Shown piece by piece: positions 32,464 to 40,576 of a DNA stretch of 64,000 nucleotides. The stretch's first letter is position 1. Every line of letters begins with the position of its first letter. Source of the stretch: Enterococcus florum (GTDB lineage: Bacteria; Bacillota; Bacilli; Lactobacillales; Enterococcaceae); assembly GCF_004309355.1 (NCBI RefSeq), contig NZ_BJCC01000034.1, positions 92,541 through 156,540 of the forward strand. The letters are read 5' to 3'. The notes below the pieces were generated by a model. It made no database searches. It saw only the letters and a program-made list of their open reading frames with translations, and was not told where the DNA came from. Made by a program: the position numbers and the translations under genes.

Positions 32464-32922
32464 TTACTGGTTGACAATAATCTGCGGATTCATCAAAAAA
32501 GTCTTACTCAATCGATACGACCCTTGATCCATACTCAGGTTGACAGTATAGTAGGCCTCATCGATTTTCACGACCACACCATCTGTCAGCTGCATTGAAT
32601 TGACCAATACATCCCGTTGCGCCACATTGAATTCATTTGCTACTTCTTTGATAAAAGCCACCATCTGAGAAGACTGCGTATAGCGGCTCTTATTCTGAGA
32701 GTAATCCGAATATTGTACACCCATCATAAATAGCAAGACCAGCAGCAGCAAAATACTCAGATCCCGATACTTGGTTTGCAGCCGATGCCGCATATACAAG
32801 CTAAATACGACGATCAAAAAAATAATAGCCAGAAAAATAATGCCATATTTAATGTAGTCATTGACATTGGTTTGATTTTCAATAAAGTTGATTCCATAAA
32901 AATTCACAGTAGCCCTCCTCAT
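32464..32922 (-). CDS. DUF3290-family membrane protein
   Basis: The 152-residue protein has two membrane segments (about residues 27-45 and 55-72) and an extracytoplasmic part ending SKTFLMNPQIIVNQ. It matches the DUF3290 proteins found next to DUF421 proteins in lactic acid bacteria. Function is unknown. It is first in the two-gene operon. The upstream 390 bp to the cyclophilin gene hold a degenerate coding remnant. Confidence 0.8.
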   Translation of the reverse strand: MRRATVNFYGINFIENQTNVNDYIKYGIIFLAIIFLIVVFSLYMRHRLQTKYRDLSILLLLVLLFMMGVQYSDYSQNKSRYTQSSQMVAFIKEVANEFNVAQRDVLVNSMQLTDGVVVKIDEAYYTVNLSMDQGSYRLSKTFLMNPQIIVNQ

Positions 32923-33059
32923 CTGGAACCTGCTTGCTAGACATATACCTTTACTCTCATTCTAGCCTGTTTCTTTTTTTACGGCAAAAATCCGCTCTTG
33001 AAGCAACTCTTTTCTTGGCATTTGTTCCCCTGATAAATGAATGGCCCGATCATTGCCCA

Positions 33060-33251
33060 AGACCCGTTCAACGATTGCGCCCACTAATAGAGGCCGAGCT
33101 GATGGATGAATGGTCTATTTAATTGGCGCCGTTCCTGCTAGGCTGCGTGGATCGGCTCTTTAAATCAGCCACATTTTCTGCTCGCCCTGACTGGTTTGAA
33201 GCCCGACGCGATGGCGAATTGATCGAATGGCGGTACCAAAAGAAATCTTAA
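33060..33251 (+). pseudogene. Unidentified coding remnant with in-frame stop
   Basis: One frame reads PLIEAELMDEWSI-stop-LAPFLLGCVDRLFKSATF, then ARPDWFEARRDGELIEWRYQKKS, ending at TAA 33251. The composition looks like the end of a real protein with a charged C-terminus, but a stop interrupts it and no start is seen. I do not recognise the family. It could be the 3' fragment of a gene lost by deletion between the DUF3290 and cyclophilin genes. Confidence 0.3.
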
Positions 33252-33314
33252 AAGCCTTTCCACACCGCTCCATTTTGTTTACAATAAAATCAGTGATTAA
33301 TAAGGAGCTGACCT

Positions 33315-34307
33315 ATGAAGGATTACACAAAGGAAAAACCCTTGCGGCATTTGATTGCACGCCATTGGGATGAACTAGAGATTAAAGAACGTCTGGAAAC
33401 ATTTGTTCAAGAGCTTAGCAATGGCGGTACTATCACTCCCTTTTTCGTTGGAGATAGTTCATCCATCGATCAGGCTCGAGAATTTTTCAAACACTTTGAA
33501 ACGCGCAGAATCACTTTCCGTTATACCGCTTTTCAGCTTTTTTATAAAGTCGCAGCTGATGACGATTACAATGACTTGAGGGGGCAGCTGCTTTTCAAAT
33601 TCCAAGTCGATAACTCTGAACACACCGTTCTTTTGATGATGGCACGTCTCAGGGATGCGGAAAATGTCGAATGGAAAATCGCTGATGTCCTGTGGTATGA
33701 CGAGGGGATCGATTGTGCACCGCAATCACTGGATCAGCTGGAAGCGCCGAAGAAAAACGAAGAGATCTGTCTTTTAAAAACCGACATTGGAGAAATCGGG
33801 CTGCGTCTTTTTCCAGAACAAGCTCCCTTCGCTGTTAAGAATTGGATTGAGTTGGCAAAACAAGGTTTTTATGACGATACCCCCTTTGCACGAGTGATTA
33901 AGGAATTTGTGATTCAAGGCGGTGCATTGGATGGCTCTGGAGAGGAAGCTGTTTCTAGTTATGATGGTTATTTTGAAGATGAAGTGGATCGAGGGTTGTA
34001 TCACTTCAACGGTGCATGCGCGTTAGGCAATCACGGTCCTCACACGAATGGCAATCAGTTTTTTATCGTACAAAACACGAAGGTCGATGCGGACATCTTG
34101 CCTCAGCTTTCCCTACCTGAAAACGTGAAGGAAATGTATTTATCGTTAGGCGGACTGCCTGAATTAGATGGCCGATATACCGTTTTTGGTCAAGTTTTCC
34201 GAGGTTTGGACGTAGTCGCAGCAATCGCTGATCAGCCGACCAACAGTGAGGATGCCCCCTTGCAGGCTCCTGTAAAAATACGTTCAATCCAGTTTATCAT
34301 TAGTTGA
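33315..34307 (+). CDS. Cyclophilin-type peptidyl-prolyl isomerase with an extra N-terminal domain
   Basis: In this 330-residue protein, residues ~150-330 form a cyclophilin domain. The marks are FAVKNWIELAKQGFYDDTPFARVIKEFVIQGG with the catalytic Arg, ALGNHGPHTNGNQFFIVQ, and GRYTVFGQVFRGLDVV. Residues 1-145 form an additional domain, predicted alpha+beta, with no signal peptide and no recognised family. Ordinary bacterial cyclophilins have about 190 residues. The protein is probably cytoplasmic. AAGGAG precedes ATG 33315. The extra domain may bind a client or be a chaperone module. Confidence 0.85.
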   Translation: MKDYTKEKPLRHLIARHWDELEIKERLETFVQELSNGGTITPFFVGDSSSIDQAREFFKHFETRRITFRYTAFQLFYKVAADDDYNDLRGQLLFKFQVDNSEHTVLLMMARLRDAENVEWKIADVLWYDEGIDCAPQSLDQLEAPKKNEEICLLKTDIGEIGLRLFPEQAPFAVKNWIELAKQGFYDDTPFARVIKEFVIQGGALDGSGEEAVSSYDGYFEDEVDRGLYHFNGACALGNHGPHTNGNQFFIVQNTKVDADILPQLSLPENVKEMYLSLGGLPELDGRYTVFGQVFRGLDVVAAIADQPTNSEDAPLQAPVKIRSIQFIIS

Positions 34308-34355
34308 AAAAAGACTGTGACAGAAGCGGTCATTTCCTTTTATACAGTTTTTAAA

Positions 34356-34383
34356 GAGGCTGTGACAGTGATGTCACAGCCTC
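34356..34383. terminator. Bidirectional terminator
   Basis: GAGGCTGTGACA (34356-34367) and TGTCACAGCCTC (34372-34383) are a perfect 12-bp stem. It separates the cyclophilin gene from the convergent activase gene. A related GCTGTGACA hairpin occurs at 46924. Confidence 0.75.
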
Positions 34384-34387
34384 ATTC

Positions 34388-35161
34388 TTAATAAATAAAT
34401 GTTTTCCCACACGTAATTACTGGCAAATGCGGCACTGTCTGCGCCAGATAATTAGCCAGATGATACATTTCCTCTGGTTCAGGAGAAGCAATCTCTGGCA
34501 GTGGATACTCTCGTCCCAGCTTTCGATAACTAGGCAAACCATACTTGTGATAAGGCAGCAATTCCAGAGTTGCCAAACGATCCAAATCGCACGCAAAGCA
34601 AGCGATCCGCAACAACTCCAAACGATCCATATTGATCGTCGGAATCACGGGGACCCGAATGCGGATTTCGCATTGTTTGAAATCTCTGGCAAAACGCTGA
34701 ATATTTTTCAAAATCAGCTGATTAGAATGCCCAGTCCATTCCCGATGTTTTTCTTTTGTCAGCATTTTTACGTCAACGAACACTACATCCAAATATTCCG
34801 CTACTTTTTGGAGCGCTTCATACGGTACACAAAAACTGCTTTCGATCGCTGTATTGATTCCCAAATATTTGGAGCGTTTCAATACCTCTCGTACAAAATC
34901 TGCTTGCAACAGCGCTTCCCCACCGCTGATCGTGACACCTCCATTGGAATGGAAGTGCAGGACGGAATCCTTTTCAATCTCATCGATCACTTCATCCACA
35001 GTCATGCGCATGCCGTATTCTCTTTCTAAATCTATTTCCTGTGATTCTGGCGTGGAGCACCATGCACAGCGCAATGGACAGCCCTTTAGATAAATGACCG
35101 TCCGCATCCCTTCCCCATCATGCAAAGCTCCTTGTTCTATTCTTAATATCGTTCCTTGCAT
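34388..35161 (-). CDS. Glycyl radical enzyme activating enzyme (radical SAM)
   Basis: The 257-residue radical-SAM protein has the cluster motif CPLRCAWC near residue 29 (CxxxCxxC), HSNGGVTISGGEAL as the SAM-binding GGE block, and VPVIPTIN. It abstracts hydrogen from the glycine of its partner enzyme, using SAM and a low-potential electron. It lacks the inserted ferredoxin-like double-cluster domain that many dehydratase activases (300 residues and more) carry, so it is of the short, PFL-activase-like form. Its start lies inside the 3' end of the glycyl radical enzyme gene (19-bp overlap), so the pair is coupled. Confidence 0.92.
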   Translation of the reverse strand: MQGTILRIEQGALHDGEGMRTVIYLKGCPLRCAWCSTPESQEIDLEREYGMRMTVDEVIDEIEKDSVLHFHSNGGVTISGGEALLQADFVREVLKRSKYLGINTAIESSFCVPYEALQKVAEYLDVVFVDVKMLTKEKHREWTGHSNQLILKNIQRFARDFKQCEIRIRVPVIPTINMDRLELLRIACFACDLDRLATLELLPYHKYGLPSYRKLGREYPLPEIASPEPEEMYHLANYLAQTVPHLPVITCGKTFIY

Positions 35162-37545
35162 GGTTCACCTGCTACTAGGCCGGCTTTTGGTGTGCGGCCG
35201 ATAATTTCATCTTGGACATGCTTATCTAGTTCTACAAAATAAGCTGTATAACCTGCTACTCGAATCAATAATCCTTGGTACTCTTCCGGATATTTTTGTG
35301 CCCTCAGCAACGTATCTCGATCAATGATATGAATGAAGACATGAAAAATCCCCAATGTACAGATTGATTTCAGCAGTACCATTAATTGCGCTATTCCTTG
35401 CTCGTGCTGAATCAATTCTGGGTCCACTTTCATATTCATTAAGGTCCCCTGAACAAAGCGGTCATGTGGAATTTGTGCAGCCGATTGCAAGATGCCGCTC
35501 GATCCACCCAGATCGGTTCCCACGCTTGGAGTGATTCCGTCCGCCAACGGTGTTCCTGCTTTTCTCCCAGAAGGCAATGCTCCTACAAAGAGGCCAGAAA
35601 GAATATTGCCGGTCACAGGCAATATTCCTGCGGTCATTTTGCCGAATTTGCTGTGGTACTGTTCGATTTCATCTGCAATAAAAACAAACATCTCACTCGT
35701 CAGTTCATGAACGCGCTGATCCGCATTGCCATATTTCGGCGCTTTTTGACACAACTCAAGAATGTCTTCGTACCCTTCAAAATCATGTGCCAAGGCCATA
35801 AGCAGCGTATCCATAGTAAATGCCTTTTCTTGATAGACTAGGGTTTGAACGGCAACGAGAGTATTGATTAAATCAGCAACCCCCACAGAAGTGATACCAT
35901 TTCCGCAATTGTATTTCGCACCACCCTGAGAATAATCCAAGCCGCGTTCAATACATTCCTTGTGGCTTAATGACAAGACAGGGACCGGTCGTTTCAACGA
36001 AATTTCATCGATGACATGGCTTCCCTGCACACAGACCTTGATCACATAAGAAAGCTGCTGCTTGACTGCCTCTTTAAAGGCTTCAAAATCCGCAAAGCTT
36101 CGCGGATCGCCAGTCTCGGGAGTGAGACGTTGTCCGCTTGCTCGATCAATGCCATTGGTCAGGGTCAATTCACACACACTGCCTAGATTGATGTCTGCCA
36201 AAGACGTGTATTGCTTCATCCGTCCCTCCAAATTCGTTTCCACACAGCCGCAAGGGTTCCAATCGTAGGCTTCCTTCAAGGGAACACCTTTGTTCATCAT
36301 CATACGGATACCAATATCATCATTGTGAAAAGCCGGAAAACCCATCCCTAATTGCATCAGTTCAACGACCTTGCGTAAAAAGCGGTTCGGATTTTTAGCT
36401 AGATTATAGCGTATAGATAATGATGGTTGAAACAACTGAACCTCGACAGCCGCTTGAATAATCATGTACGACAGTTCATTGACGGCATCTTGCCCCAATT
36501 GGTTGATGCCTCCAACGCAGACATTTTGCAGCATCGGATAGCCAGCAACAAATTGAGCAGTGGCAGCATCTTGAAAAATGCAGGTTTCATTAAATTTGAT
36601 CCATAAGCAATCCAACAGCTCCTGTGCCTGATCGGGTGTCAAGCGTTCCTCGGCAAGGTCCTTTTGCAGATAAGGATATAGATACTGGTCCATTCGTCCT
36701 GGGTTATAGCTTTGAGCGTTTTGTTCCATAAATAAAGCCATATGATAGAAATAAACCGCTTGCAGTGCTTCATGGAACGACACCGCAGGATATTTGGGAA
36801 CATGGCGGCAAACATTAGCGATCATCAATAGTTCTTGTTTTCTCTTCGGGTCATTTTCTTGGTCGGCAAGTCGAATCGCTTCCTCAGCATATCGGTCTGC
36901 TAAAATCTCCAACCCCTCGATCGCGATCAAAAGCGCATTCAAATAGTCATTGGTTTCAAAAGCACCTGGATCTGTCATAATCAATCCTCGCTTCTTTTGA
37001 TTGATCGTCTCCTTGATGCCCTCAAGCCCTTCACGCAGTATCTGCTTGTAGCCGGCAGTCACATCGCCAAAGCCGCGAGCGACTTTTTTATCGATCTGGA
37101 TCACACCTGCATCTCGCAAGATTTTCGTTTGCGGCGGAATTCGTTTTTGCCAAGCCTCATAGACAGAACGTCCTTGCCAATACGGTTGGATTTCTGATAA
37201 GAACAACGCCCGATCTTCTTCGCGCAATTGAAACGGGTCATTCTCTCTTTGGCTGATCGTGTCCAACTCGTCCGCTAAGATCGTCCAACAAGTATCTACA
37301 CTGATCAAGCCGCCGCGCAGTTTACTGCCAGGACAACCGACGATCAGCTCGTCGTTGAAGATCTCGATAGTTTTCTCCCGACACTGTGCCCGGAATGCCT
37401 TGGCTTTTTGTATGACCACTGCTTCTCCATCTGTCTCACGAAACACCTGTGTTAAAATCCGCGCATTTTCAAGATCGATCTCGGGCTGCACACTGCGGAG
37501 GGCAGCTTTTCGCGCTTCAATTCGATTAAAGTACATTTTTCTCAA
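35143..37545 (-). CDS. Glycyl radical enzyme of the GCxE dehydratase-like clade, substrate unknown
   Basis: The 800-residue protein has the glycyl radical loop LIRVAGYTAYF (about residue 770) and the active-site thiyl Cys plus Glu in NPCGCVETN (about residue 434). The GCxE motif excludes pyruvate formate-lyase and marks the eliminase group (glycerol/propanediol dehydratase, CutC, HypD, isethionate lyase). The long stretch from the active-site Cys through ELTLTNGID and ETGDPRSF resembles trans-4-hydroxyproline dehydratase HypD. The pocket segment around residue 290, FMEQNAQSYNPGRMDQYLYP, differs from HypD and from the usual IESNGHS of other dehydratases. TTG 37545 has GGAGG seven bases upstream. 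It is divergent from the hydrogenase operon. Confidence 0.9.
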   Translation of the reverse strand: MRKMYFNRIEARKAALRSVQPEIDLENARILTQVFRETDGEAVVIQKAKAFRAQCREKTIEIFNDELIVGCPGSKLRGGLISVDTCWTILADELDTISQRENDPFQLREEDRALFLSEIQPYWQGRSVYEAWQKRIPPQTKILRDAGVIQIDKKVARGFGDVTAGYKQILREGLEGIKETINQKKRGLIMTDPGAFETNDYLNALLIAIEGLEILADRYAEEAIRLADQENDPKRKQELLMIANVCRHVPKYPAVSFHEALQAVYFYHMALFMEQNAQSYNPGRMDQYLYPYLQKDLAEERLTPDQAQELLDCLWIKFNETCIFQDAATAQFVAGYPMLQNVCVGGINQLGQDAVNELSYMIIQAAVEVQLFQPSLSIRYNLAKNPNRFLRKVVELMQLGMGFPAFHNDDIGIRMMMNKGVPLKEAYDWNPCGCVETNLEGRMKQYTSLADINLGSVCELTLTNGIDRASGQRLTPETGDPRSFADFEAFKEAVKQQLSYVIKVCVQGSHVIDEISLKRPVPVLSLSHKECIERGLDYSQGGAKYNCGNGITSVGVADLINTLVAVQTLVYQEKAFTMDTLLMALAHDFEGYEDILELCQKAPKYGNADQRVHELTSEMFVFIADEIEQYHSKFGKMTAGILPVTGNILSGLFVGALPSGRKAGTPLADGITPSVGTDLGGSSGILQSAAQIPHDRFVQGTLMNMKVDPELIQHEQGIAQLMVLLKSICTLGIFHVFIHIIDRDTLLRAQKYPEEYQGLLIRVAGYTAYFVELDKHVQDEIIGRTPKAGLVAGEPCKERY

Positions 37546-37637
37546 CTGGGATCCTCCATTCTTTCACTCCTGAAAATCACCTTCAGCTTTATTCTACTCT
37601 CAATGATTAGGAAACACAAAGTTTTCAATCGGTTTTT

Positions 37638-37653
37638 GTTAATTTTTATTAAC
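37638..37653. promoter_or_regulatory. Palindrome upstream of the glycyl radical enzyme gene
   Basis: GTTAAT-TTTT-ATTAAC is a perfect 16-bp dyad, 93 bp before the start codon. With the preceding TT it resembles a Rex half-site (TTGTTA), but the spacing is two bases too long for a standard Rex box. Confidence 0.4.
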
Positions 37654-37728
37654 TAAACGGATATTTTTTCGCAATAAATAACTTATATAGAAGGATGAAT
37701 TTCGACAATATGATTTATAATGCCAATG

Positions 37729-37747
37729 TTTTTGATATTATCAAAAA
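37729..37747. promoter_or_regulatory. Perfect 19-bp palindrome between glycyl radical enzyme and hydrogenase genes
   Basis: TTTTTGATATTATCAAAAA is a perfect inverted repeat (9-1-9). Its core TTGAT...ATCAA has the half-sites of FNR-type boxes but a three-base spacer instead of four. It could bind a Crp/Fnr-family protein; one is encoded at 52903-53565. The remaining spacer (37750-37925) is AT-rich with no convincing gene. Confidence 0.45.
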
Positions 37748-37925
37748 TTATACTTGTTGATAACTTTTAAAAATAATAATATGGACTCTTGTTGAATAAT
37801 GGTGGATGGACAACGCTATTTTAGCTGAAGCTTTATCTTCGATTCCTCGATCGGCTGACTTAAAAATTCACCGAATCCCAATTAGGCAGCCCTCGTCTAT
37901 AAAAAAATGAAGAGAACATAGATTC

Positions 37926-37944
37926 AATGAGAGCTATTCTCATT
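37926..37944. promoter_or_regulatory. Fur/PerR-like box upstream of hydC
   Basis: AATGAGA-N5-TCTCATT is an inverted repeat in the 9-1-9 form of Fur-family sites, with two inner mismatches. A further CTCATT follows. Iron control of an iron-rich hydrogenase would make sense, but this rests on the site alone. Confidence 0.35.
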
Positions 37945-37949
37945 CTCAT

Positions 37950-37991
37950 TTGTTTGATTTATCACAAAGCTTGAATTTTTTTTGATATAAT
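37950..37991 (+). promoter_or_regulatory. hydCBA promoter: extended -10 with an overlapping Rex-like box
   Basis: TGATATAAT (37983-37991) is an extended -10 box. Just upstream, in the -35 region, TTGTTTGATTTATCACAA (37950-37967) agrees with the Rex consensus TTGTGA-N6-TCACAA at 10 of 12 positions. Rex represses fermentation genes when NADH is low, which fits a NAD-linked hydrogenase. The transcript would have a leader of about 80 bases before ATG 38079. Confidence 0.55.
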
Positions 37992-38078
37992 TGCATTAAA
38001 ATACAGATGTTTTTGAAACATAGCGAAAGCAAGTTGTGTCCCAGAGTTAACGAGTAAGAAAGGAGGAGCCATAAGCAA

Positions 38079-38579
38079 ATGAGTATTGAGACAGCATTTG
38101 AATTTATCGAAACAGAAAGCCAATACCAAGAGTTTCAAGAGCGGCTCGAACAATTAAAAGGACAGCGCGGCAATCAAATGCCTGCCTTGCAAGAGGTGCA
38201 GCGGATCTATGGGTATTTACCAATCGAGGTTTTGAAAAGGGTTTCAATCGAACTGAGCATTCCGCTAGAAGAACTTTACAGTACTGCCACCTTCTATTCC
38301 CAGTTTTCTTTTGTTCCTAAAGGAGAGTATACGATCAGTGTATGCATGGGAACGGCCTGTTACGTGAAAGGAGCCGGTGATATTTTAGACTCTTACGCAA
38401 CAGAGCTGAATATCAACCCGGGAGAAACTACTGCCGACCGCAAGTTCACCTTAGAATCTTGTCGGTGCATCGGCGCCTGCGGTCTAGCACCCGTTTTGAC
38501 AGTCAACGAAGAAGTTTTCGGGCGTTTAACCAAGAAAAAAGCCGATAAGGTGCTGGTGACTTTCCAAAAAAGAGAATAA
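38079..38579 (+). CDS. hydC: NuoE-like [2Fe-2S] subunit of an NAD-linked [FeFe] hydrogenase
   Basis: The 166-residue thioredoxin-like ferredoxin has the four cluster cysteines in CMGTACYVKGA and ESCRCIGACGLAP, as in NuoE of complex I and HydC of trimeric bifurcating hydrogenases. The first half, with LQEVQRIYGYLPIEVL, is the NuoE helical part. AAGGAGGAG precedes ATG 38079. The gene is followed 107 bp later by hydB. It passes electrons between the flavin subunit and the clusters. Confidence 0.92.
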   Translation: MSIETAFEFIETESQYQEFQERLEQLKGQRGNQMPALQEVQRIYGYLPIEVLKRVSIELSIPLEELYSTATFYSQFSFVPKGEYTISVCMGTACYVKGAGDILDSYATELNINPGETTADRKFTLESCRCIGACGLAPVLTVNEEVFGRLTKKKADKVLVTFQKRE

Positions 38580-38686
38580 CTTTCCACGTTGCTGTTTGAC
38601 ATTCTAAAAAGAATCGATGCCCTTTCTAGAATGGTTTTTGAAGTGAACTGTTGTCGAATGAAGCCTCAAAAGTCAGGAGTAAAACT

Positions 38687-40564
38687 ATGAAAGATTGGAA
38701 TGAGCTAACGAAGCTAAAAGACGCTTATCGTCAGTCTGTCCTCATGCGGATGGACGATGAACAAGCCGAAGAAAATCAATACGAGAAGGAAATTCTAGTC
38801 TGTGCGGGGACAGGCTGTATCTCCTCTAAAAGCGGTGAATTTGTAGACACGCTAAAAGAAGAATTGGCAAAAAACGAGTTGACAGATAAAGTCAACATCG
38901 TCAAGACCGGTTGTTTCGGTCTCTGTGCACAAGGACCTATTGTAATCATTTATCCAGAGGGTGTCTTTTACCACCAAGTCCAACCAAAACATGCTAAGAA
39001 AATCGTTTCGGAGCATTTGGTTAAAGGAAATTTGGTCGAAAAATTGTTGTATCATGATAGCGATACCAAAGAAGTCATCAACAAACTAATGGACACACCG
39101 TTCTATCATAAACAGCGCCGAGTAGCTTTGCGCAACTGCGGGCGAATCGACCCAGAGAAGATCGAAGAATATATTGCTTTCGGCGGATATCAGGCACTGG
39201 CAAAAGTCTTGAACAATTATTCTCGTGATGACGTGCTTGAAACACTGAAGGTCTCCGGACTGCGGGGACGCGGCGGCGCAGGCTTCCCAACCTTTATGAA
39301 ATGGTCTTTCGCAAAGGCAAGCCAGTCCGACCAAAAATATGTGATTTGCAACGCGGATGAAGGCGATCCAGGAGCCTTTATGGACCGTTCTGTACTAGAA
39401 GGTGATCCTCATGCGGTGATCGAGGCGATGGCAATCGCCGGCTATACGATCGGCGCCAACCAAGGCTACATCTATGTTCGAGCAGAATATCCGATCGCTG
39501 TGAATCGCTTGCAGATTGCCATTGACCAGGCGCGCAAGGAAGGCCTGCTAGGTCAGCATATCTTAGGCAGCGGCTTCTCTTTTGATCTTGATCTGCGCTT
39601 AGGAGCAGGAGCCTTTGTCTGTGGTGAAGAAACTGCCTTATTGGAAAGTATCGAAGGACACCGCGGCGAACCGCGGCCACGTCCCCCATTCCCTGCCGTT
39701 AAAGGACTATTTGGCAAACCGACCATCGTCAACAATGTCGAAACGTATGCCAATATCCCTCAAATTATCAATAAAGGGCCGGAATGGTTTGCTACGATGG
39801 GAACTGAAAAATCCAAAGGAACCAAAGTATTTGCCCTGGGTGGAAAAATTCAAAATACCGGATTAGTGGAGATTCCGATGGGGACGACCTTGCGAGAGAT
39901 CGTAGAAGACATCGGCGGAGGAATTCCAGACGGGAAGAAATTCAAAGCAGCTCAGACCGGCGGACCTTCCGGCGGTTGTATCCCAGAAGAGCATTATGAT
40001 GTACCGATCGATTACGAAAATCTAAAGGAGATCGGCTCGATGATGGGCTCTGGCGGATTGATCGTTATGGATGAGGACAATTGTATGGTGGACATCGCCA
40101 AATTCTTCCTCGAATTCACCGTTGAAGAAAGCTGTGGAAAGTGTGTTCCATGCCGTGTTGGAACAAAACGCTTATTGGAGATTTTAGACAAAATCACCAT
40201 GGGAAAAGCGACATTGGATGACTTGGATCGCATGGAAGAACTGTGTTATCACATTCAAGAAAATTCGCTTTGTGGATTGGGACAAACAGCACCAAATCCT
40301 GTACTTTCAACCCTACGCTATTTCAAAGATGAATATTTAGCCCATGTAGAAGAACGTCGCTGTCCTTCTGGTGTTTGCAAGAACCTGATCCAATACCGAA
40401 TCCTGCCAGATAAATGTACCGGCTGCAGAGCTTGTGCGAAAAACTGTCCAGTGAGTGCGATTAGCGGCGAAGTCAAGCAAGTCCACGAAATCGACCAAGC
40501 AATCTGTACCAAATGCGGTTTATGTATTGACACTTGTCGTTATGATGCGATCACGGTTATTTAG
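38687..40564 (+). CDS. hydB: NuoF-like NADH/FMN subunit of an [FeFe] hydrogenase
   Basis: In this 625-residue protein, residues ~25-110 form a [2Fe-2S] thioredoxin-like domain (CAGTGCIS ... TGCFGLC). The NuoF core follows with FMN/NAD motifs RGRGGAGFPTFMKW and CNADEGDPGAFMDR, and the [4Fe-4S] site SCGKCVPCRVGTKR. The end has two ferredoxin clusters, CTGCRACAKNCP and CTKCGLCIDTC. This is the layout of HydB of Thermotoga and clostridial electron-bifurcating hydrogenases. ATG 38687 is chosen for the AGGAG site seven bases upstream, over a TTG at 38651. Confidence 0.93.
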   Translation: MKDWNELTKLKDAYRQSVLMRMDDEQAEENQYEKEILVCAGTGCISSKSGEFVDTLKEELAKNELTDKVNIVKTGCFGLCAQGPIVIIYPEGVFYHQVQPKHAKKIVSEHLVKGNLVEKLLYHDSDTKEVINKLMDTPFYHKQRRVALRNCGRIDPEKIEEYIAFGGYQALAKVLNNYSRDDVLETLKVSGLRGRGGAGFPTFMKWSFAKASQSDQKYVICNADEGDPGAFMDRSVLEGDPHAVIEAMAIAGYTIGANQGYIYVRAEYPIAVNRLQIAIDQARKEGLLGQHILGSGFSFDLDLRLGAGAFVCGEETALLESIEGHRGEPRPRPPFPAVKGLFGKPTIVNNVETYANIPQIINKGPEWFATMGTEKSKGTKVFALGGKIQNTGLVEIPMGTTLREIVEDIGGGIPDGKKFKAAQTGGPSGGCIPEEHYDVPIDYENLKEIGSMMGSGGLIVMDEDNCMVDIAKFFLEFTVEESCGKCVPCRVGTKRLLEILDKITMGKATLDDLDRMEELCYHIQENSLCGLGQTAPNPVLSTLRYFKDEYLAHVEERRCPSGVCKNLIQYRILPDKCTGCRACAKNCPVSAISGEVKQVHEIDQAICTKCGLCIDTCRYDAITVI

Positions 40565-40576
40565 GAGGTGGAGCAA

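Noticed and set aside
34356..34383. CRISPR-like or dispersed repeat based on similarity to the hairpin at 46924
   Set aside because: Only two hairpin copies share GCTGTGACA and both lie at gene ends; ordinary terminators explain them.
34427..35029. 200-codon plus-strand frame opposite the activase gene
   Set aside because: It is antisense to a clear radical-SAM gene, with no ribosome-binding site and a composition typical of a shadow frame.
37806..37910. 34-codon frame in the glycyl radical enzyme/hydrogenase spacer
   Set aside because: There is no usable ribosome-binding site at proper distance and no recognisable product; more likely chance or an old remnant.
38580..38686. Terminator between hydC and hydB
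   Set aside because: CATTCTA/TAGAATG with a loop of about 20 bases is weak, and the genes clearly belong to one complex; at most it tunes stoichiometry.
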